Assembly: GCA_041398245.1 (NCBI GenBank)
Contig: JAWKVC010000007.1
Span: 1-64,000 of the forward strand
DNA from: UBA7672 sp041398245
Lineage (GTDB): Bacteria; Pseudomonadota; Alphaproteobacteria; Caulobacterales; Hyphomonadaceae
Length of the DNA: 64,000 nucleotides
Direction: 5' to 3'
In this document: piece after piece, positions 24,745-33,907 of the stretch
Layout of the letters: the number at the start of each line of letters is the position of its first letter
How positions within the stretch are numbered: the stretch's first letter is position 1
Notes under the pieces: model-generated
The model's input: the letters and a program-made list of their open reading frames with translations, nothing else
What the model was told of the DNA's origin: nothing
Databases searched by the model: none
Translations under genes and position numbers: made by a program

Positions 24745-26951
24745 AACGCCTGTCCCCTTCCCTGCTGATGACGTTTGTCGCCACCGGATGGCTTGTCGCT
24801 CCTGCCGGCGCCCAGGACGTCTTCGCACGCAGCGCTCCGCCGAAGGCGGCCACCAGCCGCGATCTCGCGAACGGGACCAGTCAGTTTGCAGCGCCGCTCA
24901 CGACGCTGCGTGCGCAACAGGGTAGCATGCGTCTTAACGGTGCTTCGGCACGCGAGGATCTCTCATTCGCGCTCGCGCCCCAGGCCGATATCAAGTCCGT
25001 CCGACTCGTCCTGCGTCATGCAACCAGCCGCGCCCAAGCCTCCACCAGCGCCCATCTGAGACTTTCGCTGAACAGCCAGTTCGCCGCCCAACTGGACGCG
25101 GCGACAGGGCTGACGGGGGCGATGGATTCAGTGTCGATCGTTGGCGGCTTCAAGCCCGGTTTCAACACGCTCGGTTTCGAGGCTGTCCAGCGCTACACGT
25201 TTGACTGTCAGGACCCGACGGCGGATGAACTGTGGACGGAGATCGATACTGAACGCTCCAGCCTTGAGGTGAGCTACCAGCGGCGCAAGTTCGCTTGGAC
25301 TCTCGCCGATCTCGACCGTTTCCTGTCGCCAGGCGTCGGCGGCGTCGAACATCTCACGATCGTTACGGCAGCCGGAGAGCCGCGTCGCGCGCAACTCACC
25401 TGGGGCGCCTTGTCGGCCCAAGCCGTCACAAATCGCCTTTCGTTCAAGCTACCCGAAATCTCTCATGCCTCGGCCCGGGCGGTTTCCAGTAGCGTTACGG
25501 GATCGCCGGCCCCACGCCTTGCGCTTGCCAACCGCGATACCGACGTCATCATCGTTGGCACGTTCGCGGAAGTGGGAGCCCTGCTGGCGATTGATCCCCG
25601 TACAGTGGACAAGGAAGAGGGCTATCTCGCCGTCGGGCCCTCCCCGCTTGATCCAACGCACTTCGTGATCGTGGCGTCCGGTCACACGGACGAAGCTGTC
25701 ACGCGGGCTGTCCTGGCTCTTGGCGTCACCGGCTTTCCCCTGGCCGACGCCACAAGCATGCAAATCAGCGAACAAGATGCTCCCAGAGGCTTTGCGCTCA
25801 GCGCACACGGCCCGCTTCGCACCGGCGCGACCTACACTTTCGAGCAGTTGGGCTTGGCGTCCAAAAGCACAGTCGGTGAGGAATCGGCCGCTTTCGACCT
25901 GTCGTTCGAACTGCCGGCCGACTTCTTCGCACGCGAAAAGGATGAGATCATTCTATCGCTGGACTTCGCCTATGGGGCAGGCCTTGAGCCGGGCTCCGTC
26001 CTCAATCTCTTCGTGAATGGTATATTCCGCCGCGCCGTGGCGCTGGCCCGGACGGACGGTGAAGCCGCTTCCGGATACGAACTTCGACTGCCGGCGCGCA
26101 ACTTCCGTCCCGGGCGAAACACCGTTCGCCTCAGCGCCGAACTCGCCCGCGTTCAGGCCGGCGCCTGCGCGACGCGCAACAACAGGAATCTTGCCTTTGT
26201 GTTGGACGGATCATCGATGATCCAGGTTCCGAATTCACCCAGCTATGCTGAGCTGCCAAACCTCGCACTCTTGAGCGAGACCGGCTTTCCGTTCTCCGCA
26301 GCCTCGACGGCGCCGTTCGCAATCCGGGCGGCCGATCATCGCAGCGAGACGCTGGCAGCCGTGTGGACCCTCGCGGCAAAGCTCGGTCAGACTCATGGGG
26401 CGTTGTTTTCCGGCATAGACTTCGACTTTGGGGCCGAGCCGGCCAAAATCCATACGCTGATCGTGGGCGCCCGGCCCGCCGTAAGAAACCTCATCGACGG
26501 CCCAATCCGGCTTGCGCTGAACGATCCGAAATTCCCGGACGACATGTCCGGCGCCCATCTTGTGCGCCTGCGTCAACTGTCCGACCTCGGTAGCAGCGGC
26601 CTGATCGCGTCGGCGGAAAACGCGTCCCATCGCGGCCAGCTGGTGACAGTTGTAACAGCCCAAACAAGCGAGGCGCTGTTGTCATCCGTGCGTCATCTTG
26701 TCGAGCCTACGCACTGGAGTCAGCTAAGGGGCAGCGCCGCGGTTTGGCGCGAAGACCCGTCAACCGTTTCGGTCCAGCCTGTCGGCAAGTCCTTCTTCTC
26801 GGGCGACGCTTCGAGCGCCGACCGCGTCGCACTGCAGAATGGGCAATCGCCCTGGCGCTGGGTGCTGACGCTTGGAGGCCTGATTTTCGCCGTCGCCGTG
26901 GTTCTGGCCGGCATCGCTCACTACATGCGGCGACGGAACCGGGCACAGTGA
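24741..26951 (+). CDS. bcsB: Cellulose synthase regulatory subunit BcsB
   Basis: BcsB is the periplasmic partner that guides the glucan out of BcsA. I start it at the ATG at 24741, within the bcsA stop, because this gives a good signal peptide (MKRLSPSLLMTFVATGWLVA) cut after AGA-QD; the frame is open further upstream but inside bcsA. The 736 residues comprise carbohydrate-binding-like and flavodoxin-like domains, and a C-terminal membrane anchor near residues 711-730. It overlaps the next gene by four bases. Confidence 0.9.
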   Translation: MKRLSPSLLMTFVATGWLVAPAGAQDVFARSAPPKAATSRDLANGTSQFAAPLTTLRAQQGSMRLNGASAREDLSFALAPQADIKSVRLVLRHATSRAQASTSAHLRLSLNSQFAAQLDAATGLTGAMDSVSIVGGFKPGFNTLGFEAVQRYTFDCQDPTADELWTEIDTERSSLEVSYQRRKFAWTLADLDRFLSPGVGGVEHLTIVTAAGEPRRAQLTWGALSAQAVTNRLSFKLPEISHASARAVSSSVTGSPAPRLALANRDTDVIIVGTFAEVGALLAIDPRTVDKEEGYLAVGPSPLDPTHFVIVASGHTDEAVTRAVLALGVTGFPLADATSMQISEQDAPRGFALSAHGPLRTGATYTFEQLGLASKSTVGEESAAFDLSFELPADFFAREKDEIILSLDFAYGAGLEPGSVLNLFVNGIFRRAVALARTDGEAASGYELRLPARNFRPGRNTVRLSAELARVQAGACATRNNRNLAFVLDGSSMIQVPNSPSYAELPNLALLSETGFPFSAASTAPFAIRAADHRSETLAAVWTLAAKLGQTHGALFSGIDFDFGAEPAKIHTLIVGARPAVRNLIDGPIRLALNDPKFPDDMSGAHLVRLRQLSDLGSSGLIASAENASHRGQLVTVVTAQTSEALLSSVRHLVEPTHWSQLRGSAAVWREDPSTVSVQPVGKSFFSGDASSADRVALQNGQSPWRWVLTLGGLIFAVAVVLAGIAHYMRRRNRAQ

Positions 26952-29476
26952 CGATCCATTTGCCTTTCCTGCGCGGTTTGCGCCAGCTTGTCGTGGTCGC
27001 TGTTGCTCTCGCAATCGCGCCGCTAGCTGGCGCGCAGGCCGTAATGGAGGTGAACGTCACGCGCCTCGGGATTCCGGACGAAACGCCTGACGCAGCCCGG
27101 TCGCCGGATCAACCGCAAAGGCTTGCACCGGCCTCGCCCGCGAGGGAATCGCTTCGCGCGATATGGAACACGCTGGCGACTGGCGACTGGCACATGGCGG
27201 AAACCCAGGTGCTCAGCCTGCGCACGCGCTATCCCGCCTGGCGACCGGATGACAAGCTTTTGGCGGCGATCACCCGGGGCCAGCGTGACAGCGGCCTGCG
27301 TGATGCCTTCGCCACCCGGACCTGGACACAGGTGCTCGCGCTCGCGCCGGAAGCGCCCGCATGCGAAGATGACTACGCCATCTGGCTGCGTAGCGAAGCG
27401 CTCACCGCCCTCGAACAGCAGAAGCCGCTTCTTGCCTTTCACACCTACCTGTTTGCGACGTGCAGCACGCCAGCACAGCGCTCCACGAACGTCGAGCGTG
27501 CGGCGCGCCAGCTGAATCTTGACGGCCTGGATCGGCTGCTGGCTACGGCGACGGCCCCAAACCATTCGCCGCCGGCTCCAGCAGAGCTGGCAACGCTTCG
27601 CGACGCGCGGCATGAGGCCCAGTTAAAGCAGGCGATCGCAGGCAAGGCCTGGTCAGACGCGGCGATTCTCGCGTTCGACTCCGGCCGTCATGATCTTGCC
27701 CTCACCGCCGGCTGGGCGATCCTGGAATCGGACGCAGCGCTGGCGCGCGCGCTCTTTCACGAGGCAGCCAAGCTCGGTCCAGACCAGGAGGCAAGGCTTG
27801 GCGAGGCGCTGGCCGGCTTGCGCCTGAACGATCCCGCACCGGGGCTGGCGCTTCTCGCGCTCGATTCCAACGTCACTCGCCCGGATGATATTCAAACTCG
27901 CCAGATCTCCGTCGCTGCGGACGCCCTTGTACTCGCCGCCGCGCAGGCCCGCGCACACAAGGACTGGAACGCGGCCGAGGCGTTCGCTGCGCGCCTGCGC
28001 GACCTCGGCGTCGGGTATTCCAGTGATGCCGATCGCATTGTTGGAGAAACACTGCTTGACCGCGCGACCGGCGCTTTCGAAGCGAGACGGTTCCGAGACG
28101 CATTGGGATGGGCGCAGCAAGCGTCGGCTTATGCCGGCGTTGCTCGACCCGCACGGATGCGTGAGGCCTGGACACGCCTTGAGCTTGGAGAGGCTCGGTC
28201 GGCGGAACTCGCGTTTCGCGATCTCTACGTCCAGTCCGCCGATGCGGAGAGCGCCGAGGGCCTTGTGCTGGCCGCTGCACGCGAGGATCGCCTCGACGAG
28301 TTGACGACGCTCGCCAGCGCAGGGCAAGGCCCGCTTGCGCCCGCGCTCGTCAATGGGCAGGCAGACGCCGCGATCGCGCGGAAGGACTTTGCGACAGCGC
28401 AACGCCTGGCGCCATCGCGGCATCAACGGCTGGCTGGTGTTGGCGCGCCATGGGTCGAGCAGACAACCACCGCCCGCCTGCCCCGCAACTCAGCAGGCGA
28501 TGGGCGGTTCGAGGCGCAGGCGGTGCGTGTTTCGACCGGCTTCGCCTACGGCGGGTTCTTGCTGGAAGCCGGCGTTACCGGCCTGGCGCTCGACTCCACC
28601 CTTGGCGGCAGGACTGAGCACGCCCTTCCCTATTTCGCCGCAGGCACGGAAGGCGCCATGCGACTGTCTGTCCAGATCGCCGAGGCGCCAGGCCGCGCAA
28701 TCGGCGGAGCGCCGCTCGTCGCCGAAGCATCCATTGAAAGACGTGCAACGTGGTGGTCCGTGGCAGCGCGCGCCTTCGCCACGCCCAAGGACGACTCGGC
28801 GACCTCCCTGGCAGGGCGGCGTGATCCGGCGGGAGGCGCAGGCTGGGGCGCCGTGATCGAGACAGGTCTTGAAGCGCGATCCAGCATCGCGCTTGCCCCC
28901 GGGGTGCGCGTTACGGGCGGCGTGCTTGCATCGCGGCTGACAGGATTGAACGTCGCCAACAATGATCGCGTGCGTATCGACATCGGTGGAGCACAGACGC
29001 TGGATGCGCCGGGTTTTGACTACATCGCCACCGGCCCGTTCTACCAGTTCGACAGCTATGCAAGGAACACCAACTTCGAGACGCGGGGCCATGGCGGGTA
29101 CTTCAGCCCTCAGGAGTTCCATCGCGCCGGCTGGTCGCTGAACCTCCAAACCGCCGAGATGCAAGACTGGATGCTGCGCCTGGATGGATCGCTTGCCTAT
29201 GAGATGACGCGGCAATCTAGCGCCCCTGTCCTGCCCTTGCAGAATCCTTTGGGCGCGCAGTTTGCATCAAGCGCGTCCTCCAGTGTCGCTGGCGCGGTCC
29301 GCGCTGAGGCCGCCTATCGCGTCAGCGCGAACTGGACGGTCGGCGGATGGGCCGCCGCCAATGCCTCGACCGCCTACAGCGACGTGCAGCTCGGGCTTTC
29401 CTTGCGGTTCACGCCGGAAGGCCGGCGATCCGTTGTAAGCGGCGACTTTGCCGGCCATGGCCGCGGGATCTGGTGA
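26948..29476 (+). CDS. bcsC: Cellulose export outer-membrane protein BcsC-like (TPR plus beta-barrel)
   Basis: The protein should form the outer-membrane exit for cellulose. It starts with GTG at 26948 overlapping the bcsB stop and has a signal peptide ending LAGAQA. Residues about 50-500 are alpha-helical, alanine-rich repeats of TPR type; the C-terminal part is the BcsC beta-barrel with the diagnostic GHGGYFSPQEFHRAG near residue 710. At 842 residues it is clearly shorter than enterobacterial BcsC (about 1150), with fewer repeats. No bcsZ cellulase gene is in the operon. Confidence 0.87.
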   Translation: MTIHLPFLRGLRQLVVVAVALAIAPLAGAQAVMEVNVTRLGIPDETPDAARSPDQPQRLAPASPARESLRAIWNTLATGDWHMAETQVLSLRTRYPAWRPDDKLLAAITRGQRDSGLRDAFATRTWTQVLALAPEAPACEDDYAIWLRSEALTALEQQKPLLAFHTYLFATCSTPAQRSTNVERAARQLNLDGLDRLLATATAPNHSPPAPAELATLRDARHEAQLKQAIAGKAWSDAAILAFDSGRHDLALTAGWAILESDAALARALFHEAAKLGPDQEARLGEALAGLRLNDPAPGLALLALDSNVTRPDDIQTRQISVAADALVLAAAQARAHKDWNAAEAFAARLRDLGVGYSSDADRIVGETLLDRATGAFEARRFRDALGWAQQASAYAGVARPARMREAWTRLELGEARSAELAFRDLYVQSADAESAEGLVLAAAREDRLDELTTLASAGQGPLAPALVNGQADAAIARKDFATAQRLAPSRHQRLAGVGAPWVEQTTTARLPRNSAGDGRFEAQAVRVSTGFAYGGFLLEAGVTGLALDSTLGGRTEHALPYFAAGTEGAMRLSVQIAEAPGRAIGGAPLVAEASIERRATWWSVAARAFATPKDDSATSLAGRRDPAGGAGWGAVIETGLEARSSIALAPGVRVTGGVLASRLTGLNVANNDRVRIDIGGAQTLDAPGFDYIATGPFYQFDSYARNTNFETRGHGGYFSPQEFHRAGWSLNLQTAEMQDWMLRLDGSLAYEMTRQSSAPVLPLQNPLGAQFASSASSSVAGAVRAEAAYRVSANWTVGGWAAANASTAYSDVQLGLSLRFTPEGRRSVVSGDFAGHGRGIW

Positions 29477-29480
29477 CGCC

Positions 29481-30866
29481 ATGCAGCCATCCACCGCCTC
29501 GCAACTCTCGCAGCCGCCGCCAACAGCTTTTGTGCGGCGGGTCAGCGATCTTGCCGATCCGAAGCTGATCGGCGCCCTCCGGCGCGCGGGCGGCATCGGC
29601 CTGGCGATCGGTTTGGTGGCGCTGTTCGCCGTGATGTCACAGAAGACGCACGAGGTTGACCGGAGCCGGCTCGCGGTCGCCGCACAGTATGGCGCCACGC
29701 AGATCGAGGCAATTCTGGCGAGGGCTGAAACCGGCGTCCTCAAGCATCGCGCCGCGCTTGACGCAGCACTTGCCCCAAACGCGACAGACGTGGAACGGCT
29801 GGCGGCGCGCCGGGCCATCGTGGAAGCTGCGGCTGACTCACCGATCCTCGGCGCGACCATTCTTGACGCTTCCGGGTCGGTTGAGCTCGATGTCGGCGCG
29901 GTCGATGCAACGGGCTTCGGCCCGGTCATCGCGCCCTTCCGGTTTGAAGACGCACGCCGCATCGACCAGCGCGCCCGTCTCATGCCTGCGCCTGAGCGCA
30001 ACGCACTCCTTCTCGCCATACCGATGGACGCGCCTTCTCCGCGCACGCTGGTTTTGGCGCTTGATGCCAGCGTGTTCACCGACAGTCTCGTGCTTGCGCG
30101 CAACACAGCCGCCAAGGCGCCTCTTGCCTTTCTGTCCGACAGGGATGGCCGCCTGATCTTGGCGTCGGGCGCAGACGTCTCGCGAACGCGCGTGGTTGTT
30201 CCAGCAATGCCCGCGGAACATCAGTCGATCGAGGACATGGCTGTTTCCGAACTCGCCCGCGAGTCGGACGAGAGCAATTCGGAAATGGCATCTGCGCCGC
30301 TCGCAAGCGGACAGCTGGCGGTTCATGTCATCGGCGCAAAAGTCGATGTATGGCGCTTGACTCAGGAGAACTGGCAAGTCTTGGTCGCTGCATTCGCCCC
30401 CATGTTGCTGGCGCTGATCCTAGCGGTTTCCATCGTGCAGAATGAATGGCGACGACGCGATCGACGGGCTAACACATCCGCCGATGCCGTAGCGCGAGCG
30501 GAGATCGCGGCCGATCTTCTCGATGCTGGCGTCCTCGAATGGCGAATTAGCGACTCAGGCCTTTCGAGCTCCGAGGGCTGGCGCACGCTGTTCGCCGAAG
30601 GCGCAGCCGTCGCTGATGAAGACATCTCGAACTGGTTGAGCAGAATCCATCCTGATGACGAGGCTGCCGCGCGCCAAGGCTACCAGAGCTTGCAGGATGG
30701 CGAGCGTGACACACTGAGCCAGATGCTACGGGTACGCGGCTCGTCGGGAGCCTACATCAAAGTACAAGAACGAGCGCGCGTGCGCCGCGGTCGAGACGAT
30801 AAACCGGTCCGGATCGTGATGGTTCATACCTTGGTCCATCGCGATCCGCTGACCGTCCGCGAGTGA
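29481..30866 (+). CDS. Membrane sensor with periplasmic domain and terminal PAS domain
   Basis: The 461-residue protein begins four bases after bcsC. One membrane helix lies at about residues 38-56 (GGIGLAIGLVALFAV), a periplasmic domain of about 260 residues follows, then a second helix near 315-335 (LVAAFAPMLLALILAVSIV). The cytoplasmic end is a PAS_3-like domain with IHPDDEAAARQGYQSL and a final strand. There is no GGDEF, EAL, kinase or other output domain after it. Its position suggests it reads a signal for cellulose synthesis, possibly by contact with BcsA or a separate enzyme; this is inference. Confidence 0.7.
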   Translation: MQPSTASQLSQPPPTAFVRRVSDLADPKLIGALRRAGGIGLAIGLVALFAVMSQKTHEVDRSRLAVAAQYGATQIEAILARAETGVLKHRAALDAALAPNATDVERLAARRAIVEAAADSPILGATILDASGSVELDVGAVDATGFGPVIAPFRFEDARRIDQRARLMPAPERNALLLAIPMDAPSPRTLVLALDASVFTDSLVLARNTAAKAPLAFLSDRDGRLILASGADVSRTRVVVPAMPAEHQSIEDMAVSELARESDESNSEMASAPLASGQLAVHVIGAKVDVWRLTQENWQVLVAAFAPMLLALILAVSIVQNEWRRRDRRANTSADAVARAEIAADLLDAGVLEWRISDSGLSSSEGWRTLFAEGAAVADEDISNWLSRIHPDDEAAARQGYQSLQDGERDTLSQMLRVRGSSGAYIKVQERARVRRGRDDKPVRIVMVHTLVHRDPLTVRE

Positions 30867-31261
30867 TCCGGCGCGCTGACAGCTCAACTGAGAGAACTGT
30901 CAGGGTAACTGGGTGAGGTTTTGCTGGGCTTTCGGCGAGCTTGCAGCAACTACGCCGCCGCCCTGCTCAAGACAGATTCCGAGCGCGCGCGCAGAATCCA
31001 CGCGGCGCGATCTCAATGACCGCTAGGGCTCAGGCCAAAGGATCGAAAGCTCAAAGTCAGTATGCGAGTGCGATCGAAAACCTCGAGATGATCCTGAGGA
31101 GCCAACCCGTGGTCACGCGCTGGCGGCCTTGGAAATTGGCGTCGGCGCTAGCGCGCTTAATATCGGCTCTAAAACCTTGACCTTTTTGCGCGCGAGCGGC
31201 CCGCTATACTCTTGGAAACATGAGGCTGGCAACCAAGACGCGGGTTTTGAAGCGGTTGCGG
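30867..31261. other. Intergenic region with small hairpin after the cellulose operon
   Basis: CTGACAG (30876-30882) and CTGTCAG (30897-30903) form an inverted repeat around an inner CTCA/TGAG stem, ten bases after the sensor gene; it may slow or end transcription though no T-run follows. The rest has no supported gene. Confidence 0.4.
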
Positions 31262-31930
31262 TCAGCCGTTCAAGCGGTACCCGGCGCCCCGAACTGTCTT
31301 GATGACATCGCGCACGCCGGCTGCATCAAGTTTTCTTCTGAGGCGACTAATCGCATGCTCGACGGCCGCAGGAGCAATTTCGTCGCCGCCCATTTGGTCG
31401 AGCAGCGATTCGCGACTGAATACGCGCGCTGGTGCTTTCAGGAAAACGGACAACAAGACGATATCCTGGGCCGTTAAATCGATCCCATGACCATCGACCA
31501 ACGCTTCATGGCGCGTCAGGTCCAGTACCAGGCGACCAAAGGAAAGTGTCCGGGGCAGCGGTTGCTTCGGGCGTCTGAGCAGCGCTCGCGCCCGGGCAAG
31601 AAACTCCTCGATCGCGAATGGCTTGGTCATGTAGTCGTCCGCGCCAGAGTCGAGCCCCTGCACGCGATCACCCGTCGCGCCGAGAGCGGTCAGAAACATC
31701 GCAGGCGCGATAACCCCTCGCAAACGGAGCATCTTGAGAACACTCAAACCGTCCAGGCCTGGAAGATTCCGATCAAGTACCAGCAAGTCGAAATCACGTG
31801 TGAGGGCGAGCTGCAGCGCCTCTTCACCGTTGCTCACGCCGTAAGCTAAGAACGTGTCCTGTTTGAGTCCCGCGAGGATAAACGCCCTCAGCAGGTCATC
31901 GTCTTCGGCAACTAGGATGGATCCATTCAA
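31262..31930 (-). CDS. OmpR/PhoB-type response regulator
   Basis: The regulator has a receiver domain with phosphorylatable D53 in LLVLDRNLPGLDG, T81 and K103 in MTKPF, then a winged-helix DNA-binding domain ending KTVRGAGYRLNG. I start it at the TTG at 31930 (MNGSILVAEDDD), which gives 222 residues, the family length, with GGGA upstream. The frame is open further to 32098, but that part contains a 10-bp stem-loop and no conserved sequence. No histidine kinase gene is next to it, so its partner is unknown. Confidence 0.85.
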   Translation of the reverse strand: MNGSILVAEDDDLLRAFILAGLKQDTFLAYGVSNGEEALQLALTRDFDLLVLDRNLPGLDGLSVLKMLRLRGVIAPAMFLTALGATGDRVQGLDSGADDYMTKPFAIEEFLARARALLRRPKQPLPRTLSFGRLVLDLTRHEALVDGHGIDLTAQDIVLLSVFLKAPARVFSRESLLDQMGGDEIAPAAVEHAISRLRRKLDAAGVRDVIKTVRGAGYRLNG

Positions 31931-32083
31931 ATTTTGATCCCAACGACGGGCTGAGAGGCGTTTGCGAGCATAGCGCGTCAGATTGGCGACAGACAACGCT
32001 CGGGATGGCCAATCAGCCCCTAGCCCCGGCCAACCCAGCGTCGTCTTTGTTGAGTACGAGTTATCGTCGGGGAAACGCCGCGT

Positions 32084-32112
32084 CGCCGGCCGCACCATCG
32101 TGATGCGGCCGG
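32084..32112. terminator. Stem-loop upstream of the OmpR-type gene
   Basis: GCCGGCCGCA (32084-32093) and TGCGGCCGGC (32103-32112) form a perfect ten-base-pair stem with a nine-base loop. It lies between two minus-strand genes and could end the transcript of the degenerate receiver gene. The stretch 31931-32364 otherwise shows no gene. Confidence 0.45.
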
Positions 32113-32364
32113 CGTTCGTCGTTAGGAGCTAAGCTCGAGTGACGACCGGCAAGAAAGGGCCCCGACCTCGCAAAGCCTGCCAGGTGTTACGAACGGCAGG
32201 GTCGCCCGTGAATTGCCGTTCGCTCCTACCCTACTGATCAGGCCGGACCTCGCCCAATCTCAGACATTGGCACTCTCGCGCTCAGAGTCGCCACCTCACA
32301 GCAATCAGGCAACGGCGCGCTTCGCGCTCTCCTCGTCCGATGATGCAACTGTAACCGTCGCCAG

Positions 32365-33213
32365 CTAGGCCTCGACGCTGGCATGCAGGCTCGCGACGAG
32401 GGCAAGGCGCTGGGCGACCTCGATCTCGCCGCCAAGAGCGAGCGAATGAAGAACCTCAATGTGTTCGTTGAGAATTCCCAGGTCCGGCGCCTGCCCGGGG
32501 CTCAATCTCGAGAAATAGCAGCCGAAAGATCTCGCGGCGTCTCCAAGCAGTGCATCCCCATCCTGATCTGACCGCGTTTCGAGCTTCATGACTGACTGAT
32601 AGACTTCCCGCAGCTTGTTGTGTTGATCCGGCTCGAGCCGCTTCCGGTACTCGCTCATTTTCTGCACACAAAGCCGAACAGCCGAGCGATTGCCCTCAGC
32701 GCTCCACAATGGACCGGCGTCAGGCTCCCTGGTGGGATCCCGCGCGCGTCGCAAGGGGCCCTTGTAGTCCTGCAACATCAGCCGCCTGCGACAGGGACCG
32801 ACATAGGTCGGACAGTCGACAAACGGGCGCGGTCGTTCGATCACCGACCGGACCCGCGCCATCAGCGTCTGCGTTGTGAAGGGGATCGCGACAATTTCAT
32901 CCACGCCCACGGTGCGAGCCGCCTCCAGGAATGAACGCGTCGGAGCTTCCGTCGTCAGGATGATGGAGGTTTCGCGCGGCACAAAGTTGTAGCCATTGCG
33001 GATTTGACTGGCGAAGCTCAAGCCTGAGAGGCCGGGGAAGTTGGCCGTCATAAGGATGATCCGTGGCCGGTGCCGGTCCACCAGTATGCGAAGGTCCGCC
33101 TCGCTTGCGGCCTGTATCAGGTCACGGTGTCCGACGCTGCGAAGAACGTCGCAGATCATACCAAGTGTGTTACGCGCCGCGTCAGCCACCAGTATGCGTG
33201 GTGAAATCGCCAT
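32365..33213 (-). CDS. Degenerate receiver-domain protein with unknown C-terminal domain
   Basis: Residues 1-125 have the fold pattern of a response-regulator receiver (PRILVADAARNTLGMI, RIILMTANFPGLSGL, ETSIILTTEA). The phosphorylated aspartate is T56, the second acidic pocket residue is alanine and the conserved lysine before PF is I110. It therefore cannot be phosphorylated in the usual way. The segment FVDCPTYVGPCRRRL resembles a block seen in alphaproteobacterial receiver proteins. The C-terminal 130 residues are helical and unassigned. Length is 282 residues. Confidence 0.75.
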   Translation of the reverse strand: MAISPRILVADAARNTLGMICDVLRSVGHRDLIQAASEADLRILVDRHRPRIILMTANFPGLSGLSFASQIRNGYNFVPRETSIILTTEAPTRSFLEAARTVGVDEIVAIPFTTQTLMARVRSVIERPRPFVDCPTYVGPCRRRLMLQDYKGPLRRARDPTREPDAGPLWSAEGNRSAVRLCVQKMSEYRKRLEPDQHNKLREVYQSVMKLETRSDQDGDALLGDAARSFGCYFSRLSPGQAPDLGILNEHIEVLHSLALGGEIEVAQRLALVASLHASVEA

Positions 33214-33261
33214 TGCCTAAGTCCTGTCCCTCGCGCCGGCGAGGCTCCATCATGAAGCCCG

Positions 33262-33273
33262 CCCCCCCCCCCC
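33262..33273. repeat. C12 homopolymer upstream of the degenerate receiver gene
   Basis: Twelve consecutive C residues lie about 50 bases upstream of the start at 33213 (G12 on the coding strand). A run of this length is prone to slippage and could alter promoter spacing. It is also a place where assembly errors occur. Confidence 0.8.
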
Positions 33274-33907
33274 AAATGGTCCGCCCTGCTCGCGATCAAT
33301 CCTGAACGCCAGTGGTTTAATCGTTCCTAAGCCGAAGACGCATGTCGTAACGGAACGTCGGCACCCTTCACCCAAATTGGGTCGCTTGGCCGAAACTGCC
33401 GTGCGAGTCATGACGCTGAATCTATCGAAACAACATTGATTTCGTCGCAAACCGAGGGATCATCTTGCGGCACCTCTTCACAATCCAGACGGCGCGCCGG
33501 CTGGGGATGGAGCTGGCGCAGGCGGAGCGCGTATGGCGCCGCGCTCACCCAAACAGCCCAACGCTTGAACCTGACATCGCCATCGTTCGCGCGCTCTATG
33601 CGGCGGCGGAGCCGGGCGCATGAACAGGGCGCGATAGTTCGGGCTGGCTGAATGACCGGATAGGGCCCCGGTCCGGCCGTAGGTAATGTTTAGTCCGACT
33701 GTCCAAAGACGGGGGGTATTCCGGCCATAGGAATGCGGCCCATTTCGCAGGATTTCACCTTGGAATGAGGTAGAGATCGCCGCCTCCACCGCGTCACATG
33801 TGAAGGCATCGGCCTTCGGTCTTGCTGCCCCGGCGACGCCAACTCTCCGCAAGGCAGGGGCGTACCAGATGGCCGGCAGCCCCTGTTGGTTGCAGCCTGA
33901 GCAATAT
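33274..33907. other. Mostly unassigned stretch before the ParB-like gene
   Basis: Apart from one possible 52-residue gene (33465-33623), I see no supported coding region. A longer minus-strand frame at 33478-33927 has no conserved pattern and would overlap the end of the ParB-like gene. The GAATGAGG and GTAATG stretches carry no recognisable operator. Confidence 0.4.
33465..33623 (+). CDS. Possible small protein of unknown function
   Basis: A TTG start with GAGGGA a few bases upstream opens a 52-codon frame whose product is helical (RHLFTIQTARRLGMELAQAE, then PTLEPDIAIVRALYAAAEPG). The composition is protein-like and third positions are GC-rich. I do not recognise a family. It is short, so the call is weak. 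Confidence 0.3.
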   Translation: MRHLFTIQTARRLGMELAQAERVWRRAHPNSPTLEPDIAIVRALYAAAEPGA

